A stretch of DNA of 64,000 bases, taken from Dendrolimus kikuchii. Lineage: Eukaryota > Arthropoda > Insecta > Lepidoptera > Lasiocampidae. The stretch covers positions 3,821,501 to 3,885,500 of the forward strand of contig CM034411.1 in NCBI GenBank assembly GCA_019925095.2, read 5' to 3'. Positions within the stretch are counted from its first letter, which is position 1, and every line of letters starts with the position of its first letter. The notes below the pieces were generated by a model. The model saw only the letters and a list, made by a program, of their open reading frames with translations, was not told the origin of the DNA and made no database searches. Below are positions 1 through 11,669 of this stretch, piece after piece. The translations under genes and the position numbers were made by a program.

Positions 1-30
1 TGTTGACATGGATGTGTGGTGTTACAAGAA

Positions 31-345
31 TGGATAAGGTGAGAAATTAGTACATAAGGGGATCTTTGAAAGTTGCACCCGTGACTGAAAAATTAAGAGG
101 AAGTAGATTAAGTTGGTATAGGCATATAATGAGGAGGGATGAAAGTCACGTGATAAAAATAATGTTAAACTTCAAGATAGATGTGTACAAATGAAAAAAT
201 AGACAAAAAAAAGATGGATGGATTGTGTAAAGGATGATATGATGATTTGGGGTGTGACAGAAGATGTATGTCAGATTAGAGGAGTGTGGAAGGAAATAGA
301 CATATTGTGCCGACCCCAAATAATTGGGATATGGTGAAAGAAAAG
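31..345 (+). mobile_element. RTE-like LINE 3' end fragment
   Basis: Frame-broken translation on the plus strand reads KLRGSRLSWYRHIMRRDE, then KKRWMDCVKDDM and RGVWKE. This is the usual C-terminal tail of reverse transcriptase ORFs of RTE-type LINEs. Stops and gaps make it non-functional. It sits in intron 1 of OR gene A, antisense to the gene. The same tail occurs at 17749-17960 and, shorter, near 27490. Confidence 0.7.
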
Positions 346-371
346 AGAGAGAGAGAATGTATTATACTGAC

Positions 372-1132
372 CTGTAAATATATTGTAAATTCTGCACAAT
401 ACCCTTTAACATTTCATCCGTGTTGTCATTCTCGAAAACATTTTCAAATTTAATTTTAACGATTTCCAACTGTCCACAAATGTGCAGCATGAATATTGGC
501 CCAAGGGGTATGGTGCAAAAAAATATGAGCGCCGACTTAGATGTGAAATAAATTTCATTGAAATAGGTTATTCCAAATAACCATTTATTATAAACCCTGA
601 GTTCCATGATATTTAGCGGGTAATACGACTCAAAGAATGGTGATAATGTAAGCTGTCCGCTTCGTTTAGAGTGGTAAATAGTTAAAAACATGCTTTTTAA
701 CATAAATATAACCACAGTGCTAACCATTAAATAGCCCCAAAATAACAATACTTTCCTTCCTCTAGCAGCGTATTCTTGTATTATTTCTTTACTTTTATTA
801 TCCATAGCACATGCTTTTGAATAGTCGCCTTTCATGCACTCAATTAGGTTGTGCAATTTGGATCTCTTTTTAATTAAAAGAAAGAAATTGAGTTTCATTG
901 AGACGTAAAATATAATTGGAACACCATTTCTGAAGGCATTGAAGTAATCTTTCCCTCGCAGAAAATATATTATAGCATTAACTAGTAAAATGATGGCCAC
1001 CGTATACGGCGTGAAAACTACTATATTTTTCAACACCCAGTATTTGTTAATTTTCGTTTCGGGATGACACAGGTTGAGTTTCATACCAATCATCTGAATT
1101 TTGAATAGTTTTTCAAAATCAAGTTCTTTCAT
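372..1132 (-). CDS. Odorant receptor gene A, exon 1 (rest of gene left of window)
   Basis: First coding exon of a lepidopteran odorant receptor, a seven-transmembrane ligand-gated channel subunit of olfactory neurons that works with the Orco co-receptor. ATG is at 1132; 253 complete codons plus two bases of the next are followed by a GT donor at 371-370 (phase 2). Hydrophobic segments lie at about residues 34-55, 70-90, 127-152 and 186-218. It aligns end to end without gaps with exon 1 of genes B and D and carries the shared motifs KDYFNAFRNGVP, GDYSKACAMD, TIYHSKRSG and PLGPIFMLH. Exons 2-5 (about 137 codons in its relatives) should lie beyond the left edge. Reading through the donor gives only SV-stop, so this is not a complete gene. 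Membership of the insect OR family is inferred from motifs and exon structure; the ligand is unknown. Confidence 0.93.
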
Positions 1133-1305
1133 TTTGAAATATTTCGCTTATTTCTCTCCTATAGCTATGGTTATCGTTTCTTCTATTTCTAACGCAGAAG
1201 AATAGATGTTCAAACAGTGTTATTATTCAATTACTTATGCGAACTGAACTCAATTGTATATCCCTGGTATGATATAACAGCTTTTAGGCCGTTTTAGTTG
1301 ATATT

Positions 1306-1343
1306 AGCATTTCCACGATCTAGAAGAATGATACGCAACTATA
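1306..1343 (-). promoter_or_regulatory. Conserved 38-bp block upstream of OR gene A
   Basis: A short block (plus strand: agc-attt-ccacgatc-tagaagaatga-tacgcaacta, hyphens added) lies 174 bp upstream of the gene A ATG. Near-identical blocks lie 185, 190 and 179 bp upstream of genes B, C and D, while neighbouring bases are more diverged. It could be the core promoter or the 5' UTR start. No experiment supports this; the inference rests on conserved position and sequence. Confidence 0.45.
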
Positions 1344-1460
1344 ACATTTTATATTTTTACATGAACACACACAGGAAAACTTCGCAACAAAAGGACACGT
1401 AGCAGTTAGATGGCGGTTAGATCTTGAAGCTGACTCGTAATTTTTACACTTTAAAAAACT

Positions 1461-1703
1461 CTTGCCATTGCCAGGTGGTAGGGCATTTGCCCGACTGGAT
1501 GGCTACCAACCCTGGTCTAAAGTATGTCGTTATAACAACCTTGAGTTGTGTTCCGGTATTAGCGACCAGGTTCCAGTCTCCCTTAAGAGAGCAGCAGCGC
1601 ATTTGTAGCACCTTTGGTGTTACAAATGTCCATAGGCTATGGTAACCGCTTTCCATCAAGTGGGCCGTTTGCCTGTCTGCTGAACTCCTGTAATAAAAAA
1701 TAA
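1461..1703 (+). mobile_element. SINE-like repeat family 1, copy 1
   Basis: Dispersed repeat starting near ccaggtggtagggcattt and ending in ctgtctgctgaactcctg plus an A-rich tail. The flanking aaaaaact(c) appears on both sides, consistent with target-primed retroposition. The homologous flank of gene D (about 56950) lacks it. Eight other copies occur in this window. I cannot assign it to a named family. Confidence 0.75.
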
Positions 1704-2431
1704 AAAAAACTCAAAGGCTAACGGATCACTTGATGGAAAGAAAATTTTATTAATTATTAACGACACAGTTTCAAAATATGAATTTATTTTAAATTGGTAT
1801 AAGAAGACGTGCTGTGAAGCATAAGAATGATTAAATGCAAATAAAAAAATTAAGCGCTTGCAGAAACTGTAATAGCTACACGAGTATACAAGATTTTTCC
1901 AAAAATTTAGGTGCACGACGTTTTTTTATAAGGTTTATAATTTTTTAACGTTTTTAATAAGGCTCGATAGTCTTGGGATCCGATGCACTCATCAGATCCT
2001 GACTTGGTGACCATGGGACTACAACGGGATTATATACTTTATGAGTATATAGAAAATGACAAAGTCGGTGTACAATTGACGGAGAAATCGAGTCACGAAC
2101 ATACAAAAAAAATCATACAGACGAATTGAGAATTTCCTCCTTTTTTGAAGTCTGTGAAAAAGACGATTGATATCATTAAAAAAATACGCATATAAATAGC
2201 AGGCAGTTTAATCTATACAATGCCTTACCGGTACGAGTATTCTAAATTTGAATTAAAATTTTCAAAAGTTTCATCCAATAAATGAATGTGGAGATTGTTC
2301 TCGATGTGTATTGCAACGGAATTTCTGCATTTCGTCACATTTTTTTTTTTGCAAAAATATTGTTCTTATTTGTATAATGGTTGTTACTAAGGTCTGTGAC
2401 ATTTTACAAAATACATTTTTTCCTGACATAT
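1704..2431. other. 5' flank of gene A, no gene seen
   Basis: The first roughly 60 bases match the flank of gene D (atggaaagaaaat). The rest is AT-rich, with a repeat-like patch at about 1955-2050 that I cannot name. No coding frame is supported. Confidence 0.5.
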
Positions 2432-3382
2432 ATGGATGCCTCGCCCACGGAAGCCGCACAAGTCCTGGCGTTGCTGCATTCAGGTCATAGTCAGCGTATT
2501 GTGGTTGCAGGATTGCATCTTGGCCCCTCTGCTGTCAATAGACTGTATCAGCGTTATCGGGAGACTAGTATATTTACTCGCCGTCCAGGATATGTTAGAT
2601 ATCGTACTCAATATCAACCAGATCCTGGACGGCTCAGACGCTACTACGTCTGAGCAAAATGACCGGTATATTGCGTCGGTTTCTGTAAGACATCGTCACT
2701 TTAACTCTATTCAATTGTAGCAGCGGCTCCGTGAGGTCCGAGGATTGATTGAGCGCTTCCGTCGCCTGAAACCTCATAAACCAGCTAATGACCCACAATT
2801 GACGGTCGACCACCGATGAGTGCGCCTTAACTTTGCACCTAAGCACTTAAACCGTTCATACCTTCAATGGAGCAAAGTTCTCTTTTCTGACGGTAGTAAG
2901 ATCATTCTACATGGTAACGACGGAAGAGAGAAGGTGTATCGAAGAGAGAGAGAGAACGTTTACAGAAAAACTAAACTTGGTTTTGAATCTGGGTCACGTT
3001 ACATCGAAAAGTGTCTAGAGAGTCATGTGTTACCGTACGCAGAATTTGTTGGCAAAGAGTTCAATGTTATGCAGCACAATGCCGGAGTTCATTCCGCTGG
3101 TATTGTAAATGAATACCCGAACGAATTCGATATTATCGGTAGGGTTATGGGCTGACCAGCAAAAAAGCGTGATATGAATCCCATAGAACATGTATGGGAT
3201 GAGTTGAAGCCTGCTTCGGAGACGCTTAGCCAGCTTAAAACAGCTATACAAGAGGGGGGTAACATCCCACAACCTAAGATTGTGATCCTCATCTGCTCCA
3301 TGAGGAATAACATGGAAGAAGCTAAGATTGCTTCCATGTGGTGCCCAGCGACGAAATACGAGATACAGAATAAACTTTTTTA
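2432..3382 (+). pseudogene. Degenerate Tc1-like transposase
   Basis: Plus-strand fragments follow the order of a Tc1 transposase. First comes an N-terminal helix-turn-helix region (EAAQVLALLHSGHSQR, then SAVNRLYQRYRET). Next is the first catalytic Asp region (WSKVLFSDGSK) with YRRERENVYRK after it. Then FNVMQHNAGVH stands where the second Asp region (MQDNARxH) is expected, with D changed to H. Last is NPIEHVWDELKP with the catalytic Glu. Stops and frame changes occur near 2652, 2720 and 3155. It is clearly dead; the second catalytic Asp appears lost. Confidence 0.8.
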
Positions 3383-4440
3383 AACATTTTTTTTGTTTTA
3401 AGTCTTTATTTTTAACATTTTACAAATTCTTCTTAAAGGGTAAAACAGACCTGTGTAAGAAAACACGATAGCTAATGAAATTTCATTATAATTTGAAACA
3501 TTAATTCGCTGAACGATACCTTATAATATTCGCAATTAAATTGCTTTTTTTTTGTTTAATGTAAAAAAAAATATACATAAAACTCATTCGAAATCAAACT
3601 TCAGAGGTGTTTTTATATGAGAAGTGTTATAATAAATCTGTAAATGGTTCGAAATTGTACAATGCGTTTAAAAATTAAAAAAAAAAATCAGTAGGCTAAT
3701 TTGAACCAGCAGATTCCGAAAAACAATTTTTAGAATTTATGTCTGTCTGTTTGTCTGTTAGAGCATCACATGAAAACTACTGAATGGAATTAAATGAACC
3801 CTGACATAGAGGTCATATCCCAGGGCGTAACTTAGGATAGTTTTTTATACATATAAAAGAAATGGTTCCGTGGGATAGACGAAAAAACCAAAGCAGAACT
3901 ATAGTTATTCCATTAAAGAAAAGGCAAAAGAAATCAGCAGTGGTGTCAATTGATTCAAATAAATTGGAATTTTTGTTACAAAAAAATTTACATGCTGTGA
4001 CCGTTGTTTTTAAATTTTTTAAATATCGAACAAATCTATCCTTATATTGTAGAGCCCTCTTTTGGCGAGTAGCAAAATTACCTTATACTTTGCAATAAAG
4101 AACCATACACAACTAAGATACCTTTTAAACTGCAATAAGCAATAGGTGGCGCCTTATGTTCATTTTCTATGTCAAAATGACGACCTTTTAAAGCCGAGCA
4201 TTGACATCTAGCGGCAAATAGAACTATAGCAAGCCATCTTCAGTTGTATAACGGAAGCACTTGGAAACTAGACAACGAATTCAATTATAAGTAATAAACT
4301 AAATAACTACCATTCATTACCACAGAGGGCGTCATAACTTTGTTAAATATAATCAAACTTTATGAATCTATAAGAAAATAGAGCGTTTACACGTATCCAA
4401 AAGATTAAATTAATACACAATATATCTAAATATGACCAGA
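3383..4440. other. AT-rich intergenic, no gene seen
   Basis: Mostly A/T homopolymers. A patch at about 3735-3860 with tgtctgtctgtttgtc and tgaaaactactg resembles the 5' part of the Helitron-like family seen elsewhere in the window, strongly diverged. An open frame at 3862-4098 has no recognizable motif, and I do not call it a gene. Confidence 0.45.
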
Positions 4441-4460
4441 AAAAATTAAAACATTACATT

Positions 4461-6030
4461 TTGGAAAAGACCACGATGTTTTTTCAGTATTATACATCAT
4501 TATTTGAAACAACAATATACAGCTTACCAAATACATCACTTGATGACGGTCAAAATTTCAGATACCTAAACGACAAGGTTTTAATGTTAGAAGAGAAACC
4601 ATCGTCCACTAACTTTGAGATAGAAAATCTTAATTTAGAAAATTTAAAACTTGAAGAGATCGTTAGAACAATTTGATAAAACTATAGCTGCTTAAAAAAA
4701 GTAGGAAGATCCGAAATATGTTGTGATACGCCAAATTCGACGAAAAAACGAAATACGCCCTTAGAACCTTGTAATAGTAAGGAAAATACACCGAAGACGC
4801 ATACATCTGCTGATGCTTCCAACACATTAGAACAATTAAAATGCTTAAAATCTGTTAATAATCTTAAATCTTATCCGTGCAGGAACGGAGAAAGAATACA
4901 ATTTCCTGCGGCTGGGCGGCCTGTCGTAAGAGGCGACAAAACAACCCACAGCCAGGTGGTAGGGTATTTGCCTGACTGGATGGCTACCACCCCTGGTCTA
5001 AAGTATGTCGCCATAACAACCTTGAGCTGTGTTCCGGCATTAGTGACCAGGTTCCAGTTTCCCTTAAGAGAGCAGCAGCGCATTTGTAGCACCTTTGGTG
5101 TTGCAAATATCCATAGGCGATGGTAACCGCTTTCCATCGAGTGGGCCGTCTGCCTGTCTGCTGAACTTCAACAATAGAAAATAAATAAATAATAATAAAC
5201 AGATTAACGTTTTGGAACCACAAAATGTTGGTATTATTGATTCAAATTTAATCACAAATAACGGAAGTAACAAAAAGAACAGCTTGAAAACGAATGCAAC
5301 TCCTTTACGTGCAAAAACCAACAGAAATGCATCCGTTCTTCCTTGCAATCTGAAAACCGCAAACACCGTCATAACGAAGAAATACATAAATACTCAACAT
5401 AGGAACAAAATATTTATAATGGCTGATCAACAGGTTCATTATGTGCGACAAACTTTAGAAGATCTTTTAGGTCCGAAGTAGTGTAAACAGTACCTTGAAG
5501 CCACGAGCAAGATTTTGTCAGGTTATCTCCAGCTATAAGGAGACATTGCATACTCTAAGCAAAAATGACTTTATTATAGCGCTTCGCGGAACAAATGACA
5601 CAAATCCATATTAATTGCAGTCACATTATATAACTTATTATGTAACATGGAAAATACTAATATAATTGTTTCTTAAATACCATTTAATCCTCTACTTAAT
5701 GTCAATAAAGTAAATAATGATTTGAAAGTCATATGCAAGAAATATACTCATGCAAATTTTATTGACATGAATTATAGTCGATATATACCGAAGGGAAAAT
5801 TCTTTGCAATATATCTAGAGAGGAATATATTGAGAGAACTGATTCAGGTTGACTATGAAACTAAAATAAATGACTATAAAATTAGACGAACATATATCTT
5901 AGCTAAAAAAGCGATGACCGAAAACATTATGTATAATAAATCGACACAAACTGAACAAGAATCTATTCCTAAATCAATATCAGACGAATGTGTTGCTGTC
6001 TCATCCAATAAAAACTTTTTTCCTTTATAA
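4461..6030 (+). pseudogene. Possible LINE ORF1 remnant
   Basis: Open pieces at 4461-4676, 5212-5481 and 5722-6030 are rich in N, K, T and E. They have the same polarity as the LINE pol region that starts about 6044. One SINE-like copy (4876-5193) interrupts the middle. The last piece contains KINDYKIRRTYILAKKAMTE. I do not recognize a diagnostic zinc knuckle or PHD finger, so assignment to ORF1 rests on position only. Stops separate the pieces. Confidence 0.35.
4876..5193 (+). mobile_element. SINE-like repeat family 1, copy 2 (near full length)
   Basis: Contains the 5' segment gtgcaggaacggagaaagaa absent from shorter copies, then gtcgtaagaggcgac, ccaggtggtag, the ccataacaacc block and the ctgtctgctgaac 3' end with an A-rich tail. 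About 310 bp appears to be the full unit. Inserted within the LINE ORF1-like zone. Confidence 0.75.
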
Positions 6031-8001
6031 TTCTATAAATATAATGTATCAAAATATCAATGGATTGATTAACAAATCTGACGAATTTACTTTATACCTA
6101 AATGAATTTAAATGTATAACAGAACGTAATATGGACAGAAATTATGTGAATCTATTAAAACTATCAGGATGCGTTATTACATCTTACTTTTGTCGACATA
6201 ATAGAAGCGATGGTTCATGTATTTTAGGCGCGATTAGGCATAAATTTGCAATAGTCCATGACATAAATCGATTTAGCACATTAATTTCTTTGAGTGTAGT
6301 GCGATAGAATTAACTGAACATAATATAATAATGATTTGTATATATAGGTCTCCAAAAATACAATATTTGATTTAAACAACTTCTTTAAAAAACTTTAAGA
6401 ACTAGACGTGATTAGTCATAAAAAGAAAAAAATTGTCATATGTGGTAACTTTAATATCGACAGACTAAGTCGAAATCTTATTCCTATAAAATTTTAACAA
6501 ATACTAACCGGCTATAAGTTCAAATTGAGCGTAAACGAATTTATAAGACCATGTAGTAGGACTTGTCTGGACAATATTGCACATAATAATATAATACGAA
6601 ATAAAACTACTATCTGTGAACTAGCTTTGTCAGATTACACAGCGCAAATCATGAATTGCCACGTGAAAAAAACGTATACAATTATCTGTTTAGATGGCAG
6701 AAAGACTATCCTGAAGAAAATATTAAACAGTTCACAGAACGCTTAAGAAAACTATCGTGTTTGGAGATTTGCGATATAAAAAATCCAAATAAAGCATAAA
6801 ATATGATGAATTCTTCGGAATATTTAAATTATTTTATGATTTATGCTTTCCAATAATCAAAGTAAAAAAACCTCTTCGAAAACACAAGGGAATGAAATTA
6901 TAAGCCAAAAAAAGAGATCTTTTTTGTGGAAGTACTCTCCATCAGAATAAAATAAAAAATTATTTAGGGACTATTCAAAACGTTTCAATAACTTTATCAA
7001 GCTAACACAAAAAACTCAAAATAATTATCTCATCATACAGTATAAAGATAAAACGAAAATTATATGCAACATTATACATAATTATAAGCAACACAATATT
7101 AGAGAACAAATTTTAAAAATCAAATTAAATGATAAAATAATTACCGATCCTTCTGAAATTGCGCAATCTTTTAATAATTTCTTCATAAACGACATCGTAA
7201 CTATCAAAAGTAAATCCGACAAAGCTAATTTTAACTTAAACAGTTGTATCACAAATACCTGTTTTATGGCACCCATCGATAATGTTGAAATTAAGAATAT
7301 TATTAAATATTTAAATAACACAAAAAGTAGCGGCTATGACGACATTATGGACCAAAGTAGTCAAATGAACACCCTGTTTCATAGCTCCACATCCACTTTT
7401 ATTATGCCACGTGATAAATGTATGTATTGAAAATGGGAAATTCCTATCAAAGCTTAAAACGTCAATCGTTATACTGTTATTCAAAAAACAAGATAGGTAG
7501 GATATTCTTTGTTATAGATCTATTGCCTTAATACCCATAATATCCAAAATTATTGAAAAAGCCATCCATAATAGATTGGTCTCATACTTTCAAAAGAACA
7601 ATTTAATAGCAATAGAACAGAAGGGTTTTCAAAAAGAAAAATCTACAGTTACGGCTATTTTAAACGTTTTGTAAATTATCCTAACAGCTTTAGATAATAA
7701 AAAACGTGCAGTTGGTTTTTTTATGGACACGAAAAAAGCTTTTGATCATGTCCACCATGGCACATAATTAGAAAAATTTGAAATGTACGGAGTACGAGGA
7801 AATGATTTAGAATTAATAAAATCGTATCTTTCTGACAAAAATCAATACACAGAAATTACAAGACTAGATGGCATTACTCATATTGAAAAAAATATAGATC
7901 TGAACTTATACGTGTTAAATTTGGAGTGCCTCAAGGAAGTATATTAGGACCATTATTGTTTCTAATTTACATAAACGATTTTCCTAAGGTTATAATATAT
8001 A

Positions 8002-9023
8002 TTAGGTCTTTACATATAAAATTGGCGTTTTGTAAGGGAGGAACATAAAGTCGATTTTTTTAAAATATAATATATTTATTTAATCAAAGTATGTACCATT
8101 GCTATCTATGCACTTCTGCCATCTTATAGGCAGTTCATTGATCCCTTTACAAAAAAAAAACATTCGGACGGGAATCATTAAAATCTTTGAAGGCATTTTG
8201 GACTGCCCCATCGAAGTTGAATTTTTTCCCTTGCAAGAAGTTATTCAAATTTAGAGAAAAATGGTAATCTGTTGGAACAAGGTCCGGGGAGCACGGTGGA
8301 TGTCTTAGACATTCCAATTGAAACTCCTCTAATTTGGTAGCCGTCTGTTGTGCAGTGTGTGGTCTAGCGTTGTCCTGAAGCAGCAGTGGCCTAGAGCGAT
8401 TGACCAGTCTCAGTTGTTTAGCAGCTAGCTTTTGTCTCATAGTTTGCAGTTGCTGACAATAGATATCCGCCGTATTCGTCTGGGCAGATTTAAGAAAGCT
8501 GTAGTGAACGACACCAGCACTAGTCCACCAAACGCTCACAAGTAATTAAGTAATTTTTGTTGAGTTAATTTTCGCTTGGGGCAGGATTTTGCTGGATCGT
8601 CAGGGTCCAGCCATTGCGATAAGCGTTTCTGATTATCGTATAGGGTCCACTTTTCATCACAGGTAATGATTCGTTTTAAAATCTCTTCATTATTGTGCCG
8701 GTTGAGTAATGTAACGCAGCAGTCGACGCGCGTTTGTCGGTTTGCTGCACTCAATTCATGAGGTACCCACCTTTCAAGCTTTTTCACCTTCCCAATTTGC
8801 TTCAAATGGATTAAAACAGTTTTATCACTAACACCGCAGCCTGTAACTATATCGGACGGTTTGCGATGGATCCGAAAAAAACAAATGAATTAAGGTTTTC
8901 AAAACACAAAAGCATGAGTAAATAGCTGTATAAATTTGAAATTGGAATTCCTAACCAAAGAGCAGATATTTGAGATCAAAGTGGTCAGTACGACAAAACG
9001 CGAACTTCATATGTAAGGACCTA

Positions 9024-9024
<1 letters not shown>
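8002..9024 (-). mobile_element. mariner-type DNA transposon remnant
   Basis: About 1.02 kb bounded by imperfect inverted ends: ttaggtctttacatat on the left, and the complement of atgtaaggacctaa on the right, extending about 28 bp to gcgttttgt. It is inserted in the reverse transcriptase region of the plus-strand LINE. The left flank is TA; the right flank is TT, so the expected TA duplication is no longer perfect. Confidence 0.85.
8147..8805 (-). pseudogene. mariner transposase pseudogene
   Basis: Minus-strand coding in two overlapping frames. The upstream part has ERWVPHELSAANRQTRVDCC and RIITCDEKWTLYDN, with the first catalytic Asp. The downstream part has PLLLQDNARPHTAQQ, with the second Asp, and HPPCSPDLVPTDYHF, with the third. 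The DNARPH Asp and the PTDYHF Asp are spaced as in the DD34D signature of mariners. The N-terminal helix-turn-helix is mostly missing, and frameshifts occur near 8537 and before 8147. It is dead. Confidence 0.85.
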
Positions 9025-9029
<5 letters not shown>

Positions 9030-9059
<30 letters not shown>

Positions 9060-9158
9060 CAGCGCATTTGTTGCACCTGTGGTGTTGCAAATGTTCATAG
9101 GCGATGGTAACCGATTTCCGTTTGCCTGTCTGCTGAACTCCTGCAATAAAAAAAAAAT
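9030..9158 (+). repeat. (TA)n microsatellite plus SINE-like family 1 fragment
   Basis: A TA run at about 9027-9057 abuts a 3' fragment of SINE-like family 1 (agcagcgcatttgttgcacc to ctgctgaactcctgc plus A tail). It lies next to the mariner end, inside the LINE. Confidence 0.7.
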
Positions 9159-10011
9159 CAGGCCATGGTCCTCATTGCTGACGACAGTACTATTATTTTT
9201 ACGAACAATAATGATAATAAACTAGAAAGTGAAATAAATAACTCCTTTGCTACTGTGATTGACTGATCAAACAATAATAATCTTAAAATTAACTTGGACA
9301 AAACACACATTATGACATTTAATGTCAATAATTCTAATTTTGCCAATATTAATATAAGTTATAACGGAACGAGAATTAGCGAGATACAGTCAACAAAATT
9401 TTTAGGGATAAATATTGCCGAGTCTCTCATGGAAATTACATGTTGAAAATATATGTACAAAACTGACTAGATTTTCATATGTACTGTACATGTTAGAAAA
9501 AGTGGCAAACAAAGAGGCACTTGTAAGTGCTTACCATGCTTATGTAGATTCCAAACTAAAATACGGAATATTGTATTAGGCAAACTCGACTGATAAAGAA
9601 TGTGCATTCAAAGCACAAAAAAAATGTATACGTGCAATCTGCAAAATCAAACAGACAGATTCATGTAAGGCCCATATTATAAACCTAAAAATGATAACAC
9701 TCCCTTCGCTATATATTTATGAACCAGCTTTATTTATAAAAAAGGACATTAATAATTACGAAACCTGTCAAACTGCTAGACATCATAACAAAAATGTAAA
9801 CTGTAAAACGTCTTTGTTCAAAAAAAGTTTTTTTTCCATGAGTATATTAATTTTTAATAAATTGTCAAATGATTTAAAAACGAAAAACTAAAAATATTAG
9901 TACACTTGATAACAAACTGATAGGTTTTTTGATCCAAAAAGCGTATTATTCAGTAGACATGAATACATGCATAATACATTGTAATTATTATATAGGTATA
10001 TAAAAGCCATA

Positions 10012-10192
10012 TGTTTATGGATGATATCAGCAATTAAATGTATAATAATTGGAAAAATTATAATATATTTAATTTTTTAACAGAAACATGCTTTGCGTGC
10101 TTAATACATTACAGTAACTAGGGAAAAAAAACAAATCAGGGCGCAGACGAGAAGCTAGTGCCGCGTCACTGAACTAGTGTCGCGCCACAACA
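10012..10192 (-). repeat. BEL/Pao 3' LTR
   Basis: 181-bp LTR that on the minus strand begins TGTTGTGGCGCGAC and ends CATAAACA. It aligns with 12877-13075, including gcagacg-gaagctagtg and tgctttgcgtgct. It directly follows the pol 3' end, as in BEL elements. Confidence 0.8.
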
Positions 10193-10540
10193 TCCTCCGA
10201 GGCCTTGGAAGCTGCTGCTTCCAATGTAGATTTCTCTTGTAGCTCCAGATCCAGAATGTTGACGCAGTGACTCTAATCGTAGAAAGCGATCAGACTTGTT
10301 CCATCTACCTTCAATTAAGTTTGGATAAGGTAGAGATGTCAACGGCCTTCCAATCAAGAAGTGCCCTGGAGTGAGCGGATTATAGTTATCGGCGCTGGAT
10401 GACAAAGGGCAAATAGGACGACTATTGAGTATTGCCTCCATCTGACTAAATAGTGTTGCCCAGCTCTTCAAATGTCAAGTAGTGACTGCCCTAAGATGCG
10501 CTTTAAATGGTATTTTGCTGACTTGACTTGAATGATTGTT
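10193..10540 (-). pseudogene. BEL/Pao pol, integrase C-terminal fragment
   Basis: Minus-strand frame with [37 protein letters not shown] and [16 protein letters not shown], the block that follows the integrase core in BEL/Pao polyproteins. Upstream (to about 10540) PFKAHLRAVTT continues the domain after a stop. The frame ends at the LTR. The usual tryptophan after the LRLES helix is missing and the tail is frame-shifted. Confidence 0.8.
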
Positions 10541-10606
10541 TTGACACGTGACATTACAGTTCAAGGCAGAAACCCCAGGTTCGGACTGATTCGATTTATA
10601 ATGTTC

Positions 10607-10948
10607 TTGTTTTTAACCGACTTCAAGGAGGAGGTTCTCAACTTGATTGTTTTTTTTTATGTATGTACACCGATTACGCTGAGATTTATGATCCGATTTA
10701 TGTGATTCTTCTTTAGTTTGATGCGGAATAGTTGCCATTTGGTCCCTTAAAAATTTAGCATAGTCTGGCCCAGTAGTTTTCATTTTATGAACATTATTTA
10801 TGAAAATTTTTGTTACCGTTCCCGATTTTTGGGACCTATATTTTTAAAGCGCGCGGCACCTTTCGAAGGCTTACTCATAGCTAGACACTAAAAAGTAACA
10901 AATAACCAAAAACTTCGTTTAAAAAAACCAACTTCAAAAACGAAAACC
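10607..10948. repeat. Dispersed element, aaccgacttcaa family, copy 1
   Basis: An approximately 340-bp repeat running from aaccgacttcaaggagg to aaaccaacttcaaaaac. Reverse-complement relatives lie at 41621-41910 and 59254-59580. Shared internal text includes cagcgtaatcggt, cctttcgtaggcc-like sequence and tagctagacactaaaaagt. No coding capacity. Inside the BEL remnant. Confidence 0.65.
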
Positions 10949-10955
10949 ACCTTCT

Positions 10956-11198
10956 CCAGGTGGTAGGGCATTTGCCCGACTGGATGGCTACCACCCCTGG
11001 TCTAAAGTATGTCGCCATAACAACCCTGTGTTGTGTTCCGGCATTAGTGACCAGGTTCCAGTCTCCCTTAACAGAGCAGCAGCGCATTTGTAGCACCTTT
11101 GGTGTTACAAATATCCATAGGCGATGGTAATTGCTTTCCATCAAGTGGGCCGTCTGCCTGTCTGCTGAACTCCTGCAATAAAAAAAAAAAAAAAAACG
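10956..11198 (+). mobile_element. SINE-like repeat family 1, copy 4
   Basis: Runs from ccaggtggtagggcatttgc to ctgctgaactcctgcaat plus a long A tract. It lacks the 5' third. Nested inside the BEL/Pao remnant, so it is younger than that insertion. Confidence 0.8.
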
Positions 11199-11221
11199 AA
11201 AACGTATAAAATATTTTTTTT

Positions 11222-11449
11222 TTATAGTAAATTGATTTGCGTTTGACCACGATTACGTCCAGTGCCGGACGATGACGCGGTCGAAGATGGAGCACGCTTA
11301 CCTAGATAGTACCTATTCACACGAGACTTGAAGATACCCGGATTGTACTTTTCGGGAAACACGGACTCTGGTAGTGCATTCCACAATTCTGCCGTACGTA
11401 GAAGGTACGCGGAGGCAAAACGTTTAGTACGCACTGGTAGCGTTTCCAC
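11222..11449 (-). pseudogene. LINE ORF2 C-terminal fragment
   Basis: Minus-strand frame reads TKRFASAYLLRTAELWNALP, then FPEKYNPGIFKSRVNRYY. This resembles the C-terminal end of arthropod non-LTR retrotransposon ORFs (family R.ARLWNSLP..VFP..YN...FK.RVNR). Only the last 75 codons remain. Confidence 0.65.
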
Positions 11450-11669
11450 TGTGAAACGAAGTTAATAAAGATTTAATTTAATACAGCTCTTTTGTAAACC
11501 TAATATCTTTAATATTAATGGAATACAATTATTTAGTATGTGATACCTATTTAGTGTTCTACACGAAGCTATCCCGCTTAAGGTGACGCCTTAGGTACGG
11601 TACGAGTGTGGTACCTACTATTACATTTGACTTGGCACCGACTTCAAACCTATCAATAGGTAATAATAA

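Larger units (their letters stand above)
6044..9893 (+). pseudogene. Broken LINE endonuclease/reverse transcriptase ORF
   Basis: The endonuclease begins MYQNINGLINKSDEF, with ICGNFNIDRL near 6440-6470. Reverse transcriptase motif A reads FFMDTKKAFDHV (about 7720-7756). Motif B reads [19 protein letters not shown] (about 7920-7980). After the mariner insertion, motif C follows as IADDSTIIFTNN (about 9172-9210) and a thumb region as KINLDKTHIM. The C terminus reads MITLPSLYIYEPALFIKKD (about 9690-9750). Many stops and frameshifts are present. Motif order identifies a non-LTR element of the Jockey/CR1 type; the exact clade is not resolved. Confidence 0.8.

Noticed and set aside
362..1132. Complete 256-residue single-exon protein
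   Set aside because: The last two residues and the stop come from reading into an intron at a good GT donor; homologous genes continue in four more exons.
3862..4098. Small plus-strand gene of 78 residues
   Set aside because: Low-complexity AT-rich text, no family motif and no conservation in other array units.
9027..9057. TA run as mariner target duplication
   Set aside because: The mariner right end is followed by TT and the run is a simple microsatellite; only the left TA is convincing.
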